From positions 203,361,949 to 203,425,948 of the forward strand of contig NC_081409.1 of assembly GCF_030272615.1 (NCBI RefSeq): a stretch of 64,000 bases of DNA. Reading direction: 5' to 3'. Position 1 is the first letter of the stretch. Each line of letters starts with the position of its first letter. The translations under genes were made by a program, and so were the position numbers. Of the stretch, positions 50,895 to 63,016 are shown piece after piece. The notes under the pieces are model-generated. The model was given only the letters and a program-made list of their open reading frames with translations, did not search any database and was not told the origin of the DNA. Origin of the DNA: Cryptomeria japonica. Lineage: Eukaryota > Streptophyta > Pinopsida > Cupressales > Cupressaceae.

Positions 50895-52618
50895 TTGAGG
50901 AGTAGAGCATTTTGTCAAAAGTCAGCATTCAGCCAACAAATAAATTGTGGAGGAAAGATCAATCCAGCATTCTTTCTCGACGAGTGCATCGCTTACAACA
51001 TACCCCGATTTGAACCACCAACCCCTGAACAAAACATTGAAGAAGAGTTCATTCCTTTCATCGCAGAAAGCTTCTACAACATGCCTGTTGTTACTCGCTC
51101 TCAACGAAACAAACAAAGTGAAATGCAACCAGAATCCAACATGAATCGGAGATTATCAAATCCTTTCAAGTGTCTGAATCTAGAGGACACCGAAATTTCT
51201 GAAGAACTTCTTCAAGAATGTCAAGAGAGCGCTTCGTTTCAAAGACTTGTGGAAAGACTCATGGAAAATGACAAGGAAAAATACTTACTCATGCTCACAA
51301 GCAAAGGAGTTAAACTTCCTGAAGACTTTGACAGGGACATTTTTAGAACAAGATCTCAACATTATGAATATCAAGAATGACAATGAGAGGAAGAGGCACG
51401 TGACCCTAAGCAAGATATTCCAAAACAAAATCTACCTGAGAAAAATCTACCTGAGCAAAACATCCCCGAGCAAAACATACCGTTCCATACACCATTTCAT
51501 CCTAGAATCAATGCAAGGGAAGAATTATTGCCTCAGCAAAATGATGCACCTTTGATTGCTCTTACTCAACAAATGCAAATGTTACAAAGACAAATGCAAG
51601 ACATGCAACAAGGGACAACATTACGGTATTCATTGACTGAAATTTGTCCTTATCCGTTTGATAGAAGATTGAACATGGTACCTTTTCCTCCAAACTCAAA
51701 CGTTCCCAAATTTGACAAATATGATGTGAAAAGTGATCCCTGTGATCATGTTCAAGAATTCTATACAATGAGTCTTGAATTTTCGCATGATGATACCTAT
51801 TTGATGAGGTTATTCCCAAGAAGCTTGGAAGGGCAAACAATGGAATGGTTATCCAAAATCACACCTCCTGTCAGATCATTTGATGAACTAGTCAACAAAT
51901 TCATAACTCAATATTCCTATAACATTCAACATGCTATCACCATGTAGACGTCTGTAACACCAAACGGAAAAACAATGAAACCTTCATGGTCTTCCTTCAA
52001 CGTTGGCGGCGTATGGTTTCGAGATATCCTCGTGATGTATCCGAAAAGGAAAAGATGGAAATTTTCATTGACAACTTGAATAGTGAGATGAGTTACAAAC
52101 TCAAACTCCAATGCATACCATCTTTTGCTAAATTGATTGAGAATGGCATCCAAGTAGAGGAGGCATGTGTCAAGAAAGGAATGTTGAATTTTTTCAAAGA
52201 AGGAACAAGTTCATCCAATTACAACAACCAAAACAACTTGGACAAATCCAGATTCTGGACTAGAAACAAAAACAATGGAAATGAAGGAGGAAATGAATCA
52301 AATGATCCTAAATCATAGCAGCTCGTGCTCGCATTATCAGGTAATCCTCAAGCTACAAAGAATCCCAAAGGTGCTAACCCAAGCACTAACACTTATGCAC
52401 CGAATACCAATCAAGATCAACTCAACACTAACAATACCCAAAACAATAACACCAATAGGGGACCTAATCCAAACTCATGGGGTAACACAAACAACTTTCC
52501 GAAACACATTTATACACCACTAGGGAAATCACTGGAGTCAGCATTCAGAGAACTCTTGGCAAACAAAATTATTTCTTTACCAACAATCAACAACTTTGAA
52601 CCACAAATCAAACCACCC
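50895..52618 (+). pseudogene. Gag of the giant gypsy element, interrupted
   Basis: Forms the virus-like particle. The start at 50895 is the first ATG of the long frame, though upstream in-frame sequence may also be translated. A charged N-terminal third (residues 1-160) is followed by a Gln-rich coiled stretch QQMQMLQRQMQDMQQ (51567-51611) and then the retrotransposon-gag core with FDKYDVKSDPCDHVQEF (51712-51765), LMRLFPRSLEGQTMEWLSKI (51801-51860) and FDELVNKFITQY. One frameshift near 51945 moves the homology into another frame, where FMVFLQRWRRMVS..P and MEIFIDNLNSEMSYKLKLQ continue the core, followed by an Asn-rich tail. In-frame stops occur at about 51378, 51384, 52316 and 52618. The downstream frame continues without a break into protease, so gag and pol were a single polyprotein. 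Confidence 0.88.
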
Positions 52619-52639
52619 TAGTGGAATGACTCACACTTT

Positions 52640-52681
52640 TGTGATTTTTATCGCAACAAAGGTCATCAAACAAATGATTGC
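52640..52681 (+). other. Zinc-knuckle variant of Gag
   Basis: Encodes CDFYRNKGHQTNDC: Cys, Gly, His and the last Cys sit at the spacing of a CCHC knuckle, but the second Cys position is Tyr. Related plant gypsy elements often have His there, so this may be a lineage variant or a mutated His codon. It would bind genomic RNA. Confidence 0.7.
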
Positions 52682-53977
52682 ATGAGGCTGAAAAACATTG
52701 TTCAAGACATGATTGATAGAGGTGATTTAATGGTCAATGGTCAAAAGACAAATGGTGACCACAAAGCTTTCAAAAATCCTCTTCCAAACTACAACAAGGA
52801 TGGAGCTTCAACCTCGAACGATACACGTGGAGCTCATATCAATCACATATACAATAACACCATCAATCACATATCAGCTGAGGACAATCAAGTCAATGTT
52901 ATCACAATCAAAGACAGGCATGAACAGGAATCCGTCAACATAACAATGAGAGCTCAAAAATATGTCTTGAAGGGACATATGTCAACTACAAACACTGTAC
53001 CCAAGATTCGATATGATCTAGTCAGTCAACTACGCAAAACTCCTGCTCAAATATCTATACTTGAGTTGCTGGAACTTTCGCCAAAATACAAAGACACATT
53101 GGAACAAGCGTTACTAGAAACAAATGTACCTCAAGATCTGGATGCTGACAAATTCCAAAGCATGGTGGCTCATATGACAGAGCCTCATAACCTCACTTTT
53201 TTTGAGCCTGATAATATCTTATTGATCCATCCACATAATACTCCACTCCATATTGAAGTCATGGTCTATAAACATTGAGTTAAACGAGTATTAATAGATG
53301 GAGGAGCTGGACTCAATATTTGTACCTTAAAACTTATCCTTGCATTAGGCTTCTCTAAGGAGTCTATTGATCCACACAAGAAGATCACTATAAAGGCATA
53401 TGATGATGAGGAAATATCATCTAAAGGAACAGTGGTGTTTCCAATTCAGGTAGGACTTATACAAAAGGATACTATGTGCCAGGTCTTAGACATAGACCTC
53501 ACATACAATATCTTATTGGGTCGACCCTGGATACATGAAATGCAAGCAGTACCCTCCACTTATCACCAGTGTGTTAAATTCCCCTACAATGGGTAGGAGG
53601 TTTCTATATCAGCTGATCATAATCCATTTCAGCATTGTAATGTTATGGGGGCAGCCGAAGATAGCTTGGTTCCACATAATAGAGAGAAACAAAATTCCTC
53701 AGCACCAGATCTTCAACAAGACAAGTCTAAAGCATTACATAGAGATTTCAAGTAGAAAATGAAAATCAAAGAACAAGGCATGGGAGAATACTCTTTGGAA
53801 CCCATGTGTTTGGCCAACTTACCAACATCGCCTAGATCTCATGTATTACCTACAACATCAACACATCAAGCAACTCAACCCATCACCAAGTTTGATGGCA
53901 CATTTATCCAACTTGGCACTCTAGCACATGAATCAAAGGAAAAGGATATTCTTAGTTGGCTATACAAAGATGAGGAA
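52682..53977 (+). pseudogene. Protease region of gag-pol
   Basis: After the knuckle comes a linker, then the retropepsin-like core: VLIDGGAGLNICTL at about 53288-53330 (catalytic motif DGGA rather than DTGA/DSGA), KKITIKAYDDEE (53380-53410) and the C-terminal ILLGRPWIHEM (53512-53545), the usual ILGRPW flap-side motif. Stops at about 53276 and 53598 and one before 53759 interrupt it. It would cleave the polyprotein. A DGG in place of DTG/DSG occurs in related plant elements as far as I recall, so I do not count it as a lesion. Confidence 0.82.
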
Positions 53978-53989
53978 TAAGACATAGCA

Positions 53990-54150
53990 GCTACTATGGA
54001 AGTAGCTATACCAATGCACCTGTATGGAAAAGGCTACTGAATCATGCAACAAATGGGATACAATGGCAAAGGCCCTATCAGTAAATGTCAGGAAGGCATC
54101 GTAGAACCATTAGATCCTCCTTCACAATTTAGTAAAGACTAAAAGGGATT
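53990..54150 (+). pseudogene. G-patch-like motif downstream of protease
   Basis: MHLYGKGY, a stop, then IMQQMGYNGKGPISKCQEGIVEP and KGLGF: the spacing of aromatic and Gly residues (GY.I...MGYNGKG...K..EGI..P) is that of a G-patch, an RNA-binding module known to follow protease in some retroelements. The stop at 54037 sits at the first conserved Gly position. Assignment by motif only. Confidence 0.6.
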
Positions 54151-55300
54151 GGGCTTTGAACTCACTCTACTACCAAAGAGAGCACCATGCAAACATCAAA
54201 AACCTCAGTGGAAAGCAAAGAAATACAAGGAAGATTCCTAGCAGGAGGCACTATTTGAGTCAGCTGAGACAATACGCAAAGAATGTGAACATCAAGAACA
54301 AAAGCACCATCAGGAGAAGCTCATCATTCAAAAGAAAGCAACATCTACAGAAGTACGTCATATTCAAGAACTAATATCTGGCAAAGAGGAATCACCTCCT
54401 AATTGTATTATTCCTCCTCGAGAAAAGATAGTATATGAACAAATGCAAAAAGTGGAAGCAGGATCTGACACAAAATCAGAGAAAACTATTAAACTTGTAT
54501 CAATCGTCAAAGACTTGTTCTCACCCTACAACATACCAGTTCACAACACTGATAGAATCTGGGATGATACCTCTGAGACTGATTCCAATGAATATGAATG
54601 GGGCAGTTGTTCTAACATTATTGAAGATATTTGTGCAACAGACAGTCATACACCCATCTCTCAAGAAGAACGTGGCACAGAATCTAGACCACTTGAATTT
54701 GGTCCACAAAATATCTATGATGCCAAGGAAAACGAGCAACAACATTATGCGCAAGTCGATACGGAAGATGATACCATCGAAGACCTTGACGAGATCCTTA
54801 ACTTCTTTAACACCCAGGCCAACCATGATGAAACTTCCATCCTGACACTTATAGCAGTCGACCTTGATCCACCTAATGACTCCTGACCACTTATCTTTCC
54901 CGACCTCATAGACTGGGACGAACTTGAAACTCAAGATATACCAATTTTCCACACTAATGAATCCATTATCCATTATTTATGTACCATTAACCCAGAAATA
55001 GACTCTACCAGTGAACAAAGTAATGATGTGTACAACCAAGGGAGTGCCAAGTCTCTCAGTCGCAAAAATGAGCAAAATAAAAGATCTACTACTGAAAACC
55101 AGTCAATGGAAGCAACAGATCACACAAAAGTAAAAATAAAGGACGCATCTGAGGGTGAAAACCTTTTTAAGGCACCTAAAGATGGGAGACTTGACACTCT
55201 TCCTGAGCATTATCATGAGCGATCACCCATATTGATTGAGCCCACTCAATCAATCAACATTGGTACTTCAGAAGTAGCCAAAAATATACACCTTGCAGAA
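54151..55300 (+). pseudogene. Protease-RT linker of the polyprotein
   Basis: An acidic, Ser/Thr- and Glu-rich stretch in the same frame, with no known domain. Stops fall at about 54240 and 54884. The high content of Asp/Glu (for example DTEDDTIEDLDEIL at about 54760-54800) is conserved in character along the whole region, suggesting a real though unnamed part of the polyprotein. Confidence 0.6.
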
Positions 55301-56171
55301 TCTCTGACAAAGGAAGAAAGCTCAGAATTTATTAATTTTTTTAAAGAAAAGCAAATCAATTTTGCTTGGTCATATGTAGATATTCTTGGGATTGATCCAC
55401 AATTAATCATGCATCATTTATCCATTGCTCAAGGAGCTAAACTAGTCAAGAAAAAACCGAGAAAGATGAATCCACATGTAGCACTCATAATCAAAACTGA
55501 ACTAAAGAAACTATTAGACATCGGATTTATTCGACCCATCGACTATGCTGAATGGATTTCCAACATTGTACCAGTATCAAAACCTGATGGCAGTATCAGA
55601 ATATACACTGATTTTAGAGATGTCAACAAAGCTTGTCCAAAGGATAACTTTCCTTTGCCCAGTATTGACATAATTGTAGACCTCACAACAGGCCATGCAA
55701 TCCTATCACTAATGGACGGTTTTTCAGGCTATAATCAAATAAAGATAGCCCCAGAGGATCAAGATAGAACCGTTTACCTATCCTTGGGGAACATACTGTT
55801 GGAATGTCATGCCTTTTGGCTTAAAGAATGCATGAGCAACTTATCAACGAGCAATGACGAAAATCTTTCATGACATGATGCATACCTTCATGGAAGACTA
55901 TGTGGATGATTTACTAGCTAAATCCTTCACCAGAGCAGAACATCTAAGCATCTTAGAAGATGTTTTTGATAGATTAGAAAAATTCCAAGTCAGGCTCAAC
56001 CCTAAGAAGTGTGTCTTCGGGGTTACATCAGGCAAGTTACTAGGCTACATAGTTTCAACTAAAGATATTGAAGTGGATCCAGCAAAGGTACAAGCCATTA
56101 TGGAGATGCCACCACCAAAGAACATCAGCCAGCTTAGATCTCTACAAGGACGACTCCAATCAATCAGGTGA
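55301..56171 (+). pseudogene. Reverse transcriptase of the giant gypsy element
   Basis: RNA- and DNA-templated DNA polymerase. Motif order is typical: KKKPRKMNPHVALIIKTEL (entry helix, 55448-55505), GFIRPIDYAEWISNIVPV, GSIRIYTDFRDVNKACPKD (55590-55640), PLPSIDIIVD, LSLMDGFSGYNQI (first catalytic Asp, 55705-55745), then a frameshift near 55785, PFGLKNA and the YVDDLLA box (55890-55920), and LNPKKCVFGVTSGKLLGYIVS (55995-56060). A TGA at about 55832 follows KNA. From 55854 to 58520 all remaining pol lies in one frame, the same frame in which gag began, so the gag and RT shifts compensate each other. Confidence 0.93.
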
Positions 56172-56213
56172 TTCATCGCTCAACTAGCAGATAAAAGTCT
56201 GCCATTCAATCAT

Positions 56214-56651
56214 TTGCTACATAAAAATGTACCATTCAGATGGGAAGCCAAATGTGCAGAATCCTTCTATCAAATCAAGCAATATCTAATGAACCCACCA
56301 GTTCTAGTCCCACCAATAGCAAGGAAGCCACTCATTCTTTACATTTCAACAACAAACATATCACTGGGGGCATTGTTAGCACAAGAGGATCAACAAGGCA
56401 AGGAGCGAGCTATCTATTACATTAGCAGGACATTGAACAGATATGAACTCAACTATACATTTATTGAAAAAGCTTGTCTAACAGTGGTATTTGCCTCTCA
56501 AAAATTTCAGCACTACATGCTAGCTCACACAATTAAGCTAGTTGTAAAAATTGATCCTCTCAAATATTTACTCAGTAAAGCAGCTCTTACAGGCAGATTG
56601 GCTAAATGGGTCATGATCCTCAGTGATTTTGATATCCACTACACCGAATGA
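56214..56651 (+). pseudogene. RT-linked RNase H domain (Ty3/gypsy type)
   Basis: Contains FRWEAKCAESFYQIKQYL, PLILYISTTNISLGALLAQ (first catalytic position reads ST where the family has Asp-like residues), ERAIYYISRTLNRYELNYT, EKACLTVVFASQKFQHYM and PLKYLLSKAALTGRLAKWVM. In Tat-type elements this domain is degenerate and is backed up by a second RNase H, which follows here. A TGA at about 56649 separates the two. Confidence 0.85.
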
Positions 56652-56717
56652 AGAGCTATCAAGGGACAAGCAATTGTAGATCGACTGGCAGAAGCACCAC
56701 TACCTGGAAAACAAACT

Positions 56718-57135
56718 ATGGAGATCGAATTTCCAGACAGAGACGTTCTTGCTATCTCCACCAAACAATGGACCTTATATTTTGATGGATCCTACACGCA
56801 ACATGGCTCGAGTGCTTGCATTCTATTCATCACTCCTGAAGGACACACTATACCAAGATCATATAGGCTCATGTTTCCATGCACAAATAACATTGCTGAA
56901 TATGAGGCATTGGTTATAGGCATCAAACTGGCCGTAGAATGGAGAATCACATAATTAAAAGTCTATGGAGATTCACAACTAGTCATCAATCAAATCAACA
57001 ATGACAATTAGACAAAGGACGATAAGTTGCTACCATACAAGCGAATGGTGGATGATTTCAAACAATATTTTGTACACATTGCCTTCGAGCAAATACCAAG
57101 GTTGGACAACAAAGCAGTCAATGCCATGGCTACTA
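56718..57135 (+). pseudogene. Second, archaeal/plant-type RNase H; final active-site Asp replaced
   Basis: The domain begins WTLYFDGSYTQHGSSACILF (catalytic Asp, about 56769-56828), followed by TNNIAEYEALVIGIKLA (Glu) and VYGDSQLVINQI (second Asp, 56960-56995). Near 57105 the fourth position, usually ADALA-like, reads NKAVNAMATIAS: Asn where Asp is expected, a change that one G-to-A transition could cause. Stops lie at about 56953 and 57008, where Gln and Trp codons would be expected. The presence of this domain is the strongest single argument for the Tat lineage. Confidence 0.85.
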
Positions 57136-57323
57136 TTGCTTCACTACTACAAATTCCAGAGCAACAGAGTCGTTACGAGTTTCTGGTAGAGCAACTATTC
57201 TCCCTAGCCTATGATCATTCTGAATCCCATGTTATCTATGCCTTGACCGGCTCCAACTCTCCATTATATGGACCGATATATGACTATCTTAAGAACAATA
57301 TCCTACCCATTGACCTATCCTGA

Positions 57324-58520
57324 AACCAAAAATGTAACTTTATCCGACAAGACGCCCATTATACTCTTACTGCTAATACTTTGTACCGTCGAGGTCTAGA
57401 TGGTACTCTTCTTCATTGCCTTGATAGTAATGAATTTGACTCTGCTTTACATGAGCTTCATGAAGGTATCTATGGCACACATTCAAGTGGTACTACTCTT
57501 GCTAAAAAGCTTCTAAGAATGGGATATTACTGGCCAACAATGGAAAAAGACTCTTATTACTCTGTGAAGAAGTGTCCTAAATGCCAAATCCATGGCAATC
57601 TTATACATGCACCGACACAGGAACTGCAGCCATTCACGATATCCTGGCCATTTTGTCAGTGGGGATTAGACTTGGTCGGCAAAATTCATCCTTCATCTTC
57701 AAATGGACACAAGTTCATTATAACTGCAACAGAATACTTTACCAAATGGATAGAAGCAGTCCCCATGACTACCGTGACTGAGAAACAAATTGCCTCTTTT
57801 ATCCTTAATTATCTGATCTGCAGATATGGCATTCCAAGTTCCATCATCACAGATAATGGACGACCTTTCAAAAACCAAGATGTATGAGAACTATGTGAAA
57901 AATTCAAAATCCAACATCGTTTCTCTACACCTTACTACCCACAAGGGAATGGTCAGGCATAAGCATCCAACAAAACAATATTGAAAATCCTAAAGAAAAC
58001 ACTGAATGATGCAGGCAAAGATTGGCATATACAAGTCAATCCAGCACTTTGGGCATATAGAACTAGCATTCGCACACCTACAGGAGCTACACCATATTCA
58101 TTGGTATATGGATCAGAAGCAATTTTATCCTTGGAGGTAGAAATTCCATCTCTTAGAGTCTCTTTGAAAGGCTTAATCCCAGATGAAGAGTATCGAGTTA
58201 ACCGACTACAACAACTTGAACTTCTAGATGAACAACGCCAACATGCCTACACTCATCTCAAAGCATATCAGCAATGCATGTGCAGGAGCTACAACCACAA
58301 GGTCATTCCCCAAATTTTTAAAATTGGAGACCTAGTACTCAAAAAAAATCCTAGAAATCAGCAAGATCGGGAAAAGAAAGGGAAATTTGAACCTAACTGG
58401 TTAGGTCCCTATGTCATTATATCAGCTTATAGATTAGATGCCTATCAGCTAACAACTTCAGAAGGAGATGTGCTCGACAAACCAATTAACAACATCCATC
58501 TGAAGAAATACTACACTTAG
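57324..58520 (+). pseudogene. Integrase of the giant gypsy element; catalytic Glu codon is a stop
   Basis: The integrase inserts element DNA into chromosomes. The HHCC zinc finger is complete: HELHEGIYGTHSSG ... CPKCQIHG (57447-57590). The catalytic core shows the first Asp in WGLDLVGKI (57660-57690), the second in SIITDNGRPF (57840-57870), and the segment PYYPQGNGQA followed by TAA (57961) and ASNKTI, where the family has Glu as the third catalytic residue. Another stop (TGA, about 57885) precedes it. The C-terminal part reads WAYRTSIRTPTGATPYSLVYG, FKIGDLVLKK and GKFEPNWLGPYVI up to TAG at 58518, without a chromodomain. The enzyme cannot be made from this copy, so the element could only have moved with help, unless these lesions postdate insertion. 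Confidence 0.93.
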
Positions 58521-59869
58521 TAGTCTAAATGCACAGAAAAGTCAAAAAAAAAAAATCAAAATATCAAGAAAAAGCAAATAAAAAGGTACAATAAAAGCAA
58601 CTGGTGAAAACCTAGCAACAGGTGCTATTGTGAGAGGATGGCTCTTCTATCTATATCCATACCATTATATCCACAGTAAAGCACTATCGGCCATTGCCTG
58701 ACATTTTTATCACAATATCCATCTAGGCCATACTTAGTGTAGTCACTATCCTGGTTTATCCGCATATCCTTTCACCACATCTCACCATGGTTTGGTAATT
58801 ACTGTACATATCCACATTAAGAAGTACACTTGACTAGGGGCGGTAATCAAAACTTGCAGCACATTCAAGCCGTCAAAACTAGTCGCAAACTCAGAACATC
58901 ATATCCAACAAAACAACACTCACACGATTGCAAAGCAAAACATGGATCACTTAACATGATTCACAAAATACGATGGATGATTTTCTAAAGTATCAAATGT
59001 TGCATCTTGCATAAAGTTTTGACTATTTTTGCACTTGAACTTTTTGAATTGTTGGATCCTCTATATTTTCTCAACAATGCTTCAAAGCTAGAGAACGTCG
59101 TGGGGACTCCAATAGTTTCTTAGTTTTCTGTCTGTGAGGCGATCATATGTGTTGTGTAAATACTTGTCTCGAGACATGATTCATCACTGAAGACATGATT
59201 CCACTTTACACATACAAATGGTTTAATCTTGTCTATTTCTACGCAATTTGCACTCAGGTCGTTCTGGTTCAATTATACCATGACGCTTGTGCTATCTTGC
59301 AAAATCAAAAATCATGTAAATTTTTTAGGTCATTATGGCTCAATTATACCATTATGCTTGTATAAATTTTCAACATATCCCAAAACAAATCAATACTCAA
59401 TGATGATACATACAAAGAAAGCAAACAACATGTGGCTATACAGGGATGAAAAATGCAGAATGAGGATGCTCAAAAACAATTAGTTGCATACCATTTTACA
59501 ATTAGTTGCATATCATTATCATACATCTCATTTTCAAGATACATCTCACAGCATATCATATCATACATCTCGTTTTCAAGATACATCTCACAGCATATCA
59601 TTATCATACATCTCATTTTCAAGATACATCTCACAACATCATGCACCATCACATCATATTCATCACATATCACATCACATGCATCTATCTAAGCATTGCA
59701 TCATCATAGAATAATCAAAAGCATATAGAAAGCATAATCCATAACACATCACATGAGGATAAAAGAAAATGGTGTTGTATATATATATCAAAAAATGATC
59801 AATGTAAAAAATATGTCATGTCTATGCCAATACAACAAAATGATCAAAATACAATAGAGACAACGTCTC
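58521..59869 (+). other. Spacer between integrase and the antisense gene, with a 42-bp tandem repeat
   Basis: No sense-strand gene is recognised. At about 59510-59640, three units of CATATCA..TCATACATCTC, TTTTCAAGATACATCTCACAG are arranged in tandem. The downstream end of the antisense gene, including any polyadenylation signal for it, must lie in 59500-59869; AT-rich stretches are present, but no single signal is compelling. Confidence 0.5.
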
Positions 59870-61843
59870 TCAAGTATGACTATCTCCTGAGGGAGACAGT
59901 CTCACTACTGATGTCCCAGCACCGGGATCTCCAGGTGGATCCTGTCTAGGAGGCCCTGTCATGCCTCTACTCTCTGTCCTCAACCCAGTATCTCGAGATC
60001 GGCTGGATCTCGAAGTGGTGAAACTCTGCACTTGGCGCTCCCTCGACACCACATCCTCATAGTGGCACCGGTAATACTCTGCCTCCTTGGCTCTCAAAGC
60101 CATCTCTCTTAAGGTGTCTCTCATCGGGCCACCTACTGCCGCTCTCTGCAAACTCGTTGCAAGCTCCTCTGCTCGACCCCGCCGCTCTATCTCAGTATCA
60201 CACTCTGTGGTCAGCTGCGTAATCTAATGTTGATGCATCAACAACTGTGTCTGTAACTGCTGCACTAACAATTGTAATGATCTAATTTGAGCATCCTCCA
60301 CATGCGTCAAAATTCGCATCTGCAGGGGTACCTGTGAAGGGGTACCCCTTGTCCCTCTACCTGTCCTCGGTGCAAGTGGAGGTAAAACATCTGACTTCCT
60401 CCTTTGGGCTAGTCGTCACACATCCTCATACCCTCCCACTGCCGCTATCACCTCCCCAACCCCCACCTCACCCCCAGCTCTGATAGCTAAACCTCCTCTC
60501 CCTCTATCCATCATAGCCCACCGCACAGCTCTCTCCACCTGTATCCCCCTATCACCACCATCTCCACCCCTATCTCCTCTCCTCCCCCGATCCAATCTCC
60601 CTCTATCTCCTCAGCGACCTCAGCCACCTCCTCTGCCATCACCTCCTCCTCCATCACCACCCCCCTCATCTACCTCCTCATCATCATCAAAAGCCGAAAT
60701 CATCTCAGCTGGATCCAATATCCTGGCCACTCCACGCGATGCAAAGAGTGTTGCAAACTCGTTAGTCATCCCTGCATCCACTATCTCAGGGGCATAATCC
60801 CAAATCTGGCCGACTAAATGAAAGAACTCCTCCACTGCCGCCGCACTATCAATTGTTGGTCCCCAATCTGGAATATCTTGTCTCCGTCGAGCATAAAAAC
60901 ATTCTCCTTGTGGAATCCCCTGTTGTCGACCATACTACCATAGCACCCAGCTATGGAGAAACCTCTCAATAACAAAGGGCGTCTGCCCTATCAAATATCG
61001 GGTCATATAAACGTAGGGCATCTCCATCCAATCCTCTGCCCATACCTCGCAACTTATATATGGTCATCAAATGATCGTATCAATGTCATCCAACACTCTC
61101 CTCTAGTGCTCTAGTTTGCCCAGCTTACGCTGGACAACTATCCCTCTGTATCCGTATGCATACACACACCCAACAAGCCTATCTCTATCTACCAATGGCC
61201 TTGCTACGGGAATATGCTCCCACGCCTATACCTGTAGCAATGTCACTCCAGCTGATAAACTACCATAGCCTAAGTATACCACCTAATGTAAATCCCTGTA
61301 TAAGTGGGCTAGCATAGCTGACCCCCATACAAATCGACGAACCTGTGTCACCATATCCTCCAGAACCAATCCCCACCCTACTGCTAGTCCCTTCGACCTA
61401 CGGTCGGGACATAAGAACCCACCTATGAAACCTGCCAAAACTGATGGTAGAGGAGTGTAATCCAAATCCAAGAACTCCTGCTAGGGGATCTCATACCTGC
61501 AAACAGTATCATCCTGCAAGATTTGGCAAAGTACCTCAGTCCCACCCTCCTCAGTCTGCTCATAGGGTAGTAATGCACCTACCACAGGAATCCGTAGAAT
61601 CCGGTAACAATCCTCAGGCATCACTGTAATCTCGTCTGTCGCCAAATGGAAGGTGTTCATATCACTATGCCACCTCTCTGCCAATGTTGTCAATAAACCC
61701 CGGTTCATGATAAACCAAGGCATATCTAACAATGAGGTCAGGCCACACCTCTCAATAATGTCTCTATCTGCCTGTGTTAATCATGGTATCAATGACCATG
61801 GTCTCGGAAATCGCTTACACAACTGAACCACTCCAAGAGGCTC

Positions 61844-62866
61844 CTGTCAAAAAGCAAAGCAAGTCCAATATCAGTTTCCTCATCAAAACATAGATACCAA
61901 AATCAAATTCATATCAAAAACTTGAAACTTTGAAAATCTAAATCAAGTTCCACATCATATCAATCCATATCAACTTGTAACACAACTCAAGTTTCATATC
62001 AACTTGTAACACAACTCAAGTTTCACATCCATATCAACTTGTAAAACAACTCAAGTTCCACAATCAATTTAGCTTGTAAAACAACTCAAGCTCCACAATT
62101 CATATCAAACACAATTCATATCAAAAACCACATCATATCAAATTCGCATCAAATCTATATCAACTTGAAAAAATTGCAAATCAAATCAAGTTATATCAGA
62201 ACTCATATTGGACATCTCATCAAAATAATGACAACAGGCACACAGACCGACCATTTGCACCTATCCCGGTAGAACCAGCATCAACCTACTAATTTTCTTC
62301 ATTCACAAATCACACTATACCAAAAATTTTCCCTATGAGCTAAACAATCTTGTCTACGCGCTAAACTGCTTACCATGTGCTACTCTGTCCTCACTAAGCG
62401 CTACCTCATCTACCCTATGCGCTAGTAAAAACCTATGTGCTACCCTTTTCTTCCAAAGTGCCACCTAAATTATCCTACATGCTAAATTACCCTATGCTTT
62501 ATTCTATCCTTCTTTTGCGCTATATATCTATGCTTATGTGCTAGGTAATACCTACGCGCTATCTAGCCCTACCTATGCAACCTATGCGCTAGGTATCTCC
62601 TATGCGCTACCCGTTTTATCCCTTGCTCTACCTTGTGATGCCAGTGTGCAAACCTAGTCCTAAGTGCCACCCTAATCTACCAATGCGCTACCCAACACTT
62701 TTCGGATGCCACCCTATTTTATTCAACCCTACACGCTATGAAACCTATCGTATGCGCTATTTCTCTACCTCGACGTGCTAACCTGATAGATCTGCGTGGC
62801 AAATTCAAAAATTGACTAAAAACAACAAAATCAAAAATCAAAAAGGGGTCAAAAAGGTTGACTTAC
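61844..62866 (-). other. Intron of the antisense PMD gene
   Basis: 1023 bp between GTAAGT and TTTTTGACAG. It contains the third GCGCAT block (62330-62800) and, at 61970-62110, repeated CAACTTGTAA.ACAACTCAAG words. The donor matches the plant consensus perfectly and the exon phases agree, which is the main support. Confidence 0.75.
62330..62800 (-). repeat. Motif array TAGCGCAT, block 3, inverted relative to the leader blocks
   Basis: On the plus strand the words are TATGCGCTA, TACGCGCTAT, TATGTGCTA and ATGCGCTACC every 15-25 bp, more than fifteen times. On the minus strand this is the same TAGCGCAT motif as in 44880-45150 and 49850-50230. It lies within the intron of the antisense gene and about 550 bp before the 3' LTR. 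Confidence 0.8.
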
Positions 62867-63016
62867 TGGTGGTCCATACGCGACGGGCCTCCGATACCTC
62901 CGCACGTGCTCGAATCGATGAGTAGAATACGAAATTGGCATGTTGACTTCTCTCCAAGTGTCACTTTCTCTCAAGTCAACAAGCACAAATGAAACAAAAA
63001 GAAATCACTTTTTCCC

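Larger units (their letters stand above)
59870..62941 (-). pseudogene. Antisense plant-mobile-domain (PMD) gene inside the retrotransposon, two exons
   Basis: PMD proteins (MAIN/MAIL1 and transposon-encoded relatives) act in plant nuclei; the biochemical activity of the domain is not settled. Exon 1 (62941-62867) encodes 25 residues, MPISYSTHRFEHVRRYRRPV..., and ends CCA|GTAAGT. The intron (62866-61844) ends TTTTTGACAG. Exon 2 (61843-59870) is in phase and stays in one frame for 658 codons. PMD signatures: SLLDMPWFIMNRGLLTTLAE (near residue 62), TFHLATDEITVMPEDCYRIL, LRIPVVG, DYTPLPSVLAGFIGGFL, WGSAMLAHLYRDL, YLGYGSLSAGVTLLQ, AWEHIPVARPL, PYVYMTRYLIG and ERFLHSWVLW, ending near residue 355. 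Then an acidic stretch (FDDDEEVDEGGG), a Gly/Arg/Asp-rich region, and a coiled coil (IRSLQLLVQQLQTQL, about residue 545). About a dozen in-frame stops, all TAG or TGA, interrupt it; no frameshift is needed. In this copy it is non-functional. Confidence 0.85.

Noticed and set aside
51945-51960. Programmed frameshift between gag and pol
   Set aside because: The shift falls inside the conserved gag core, and a second shift in RT returns to the original frame; a single original gag-pol frame with two mutations explains it better.
59470-59714. Overlapping open frames rich in His, Ile and Ser
   Set aside because: They translate the 42-bp tandem repeat in several frames.
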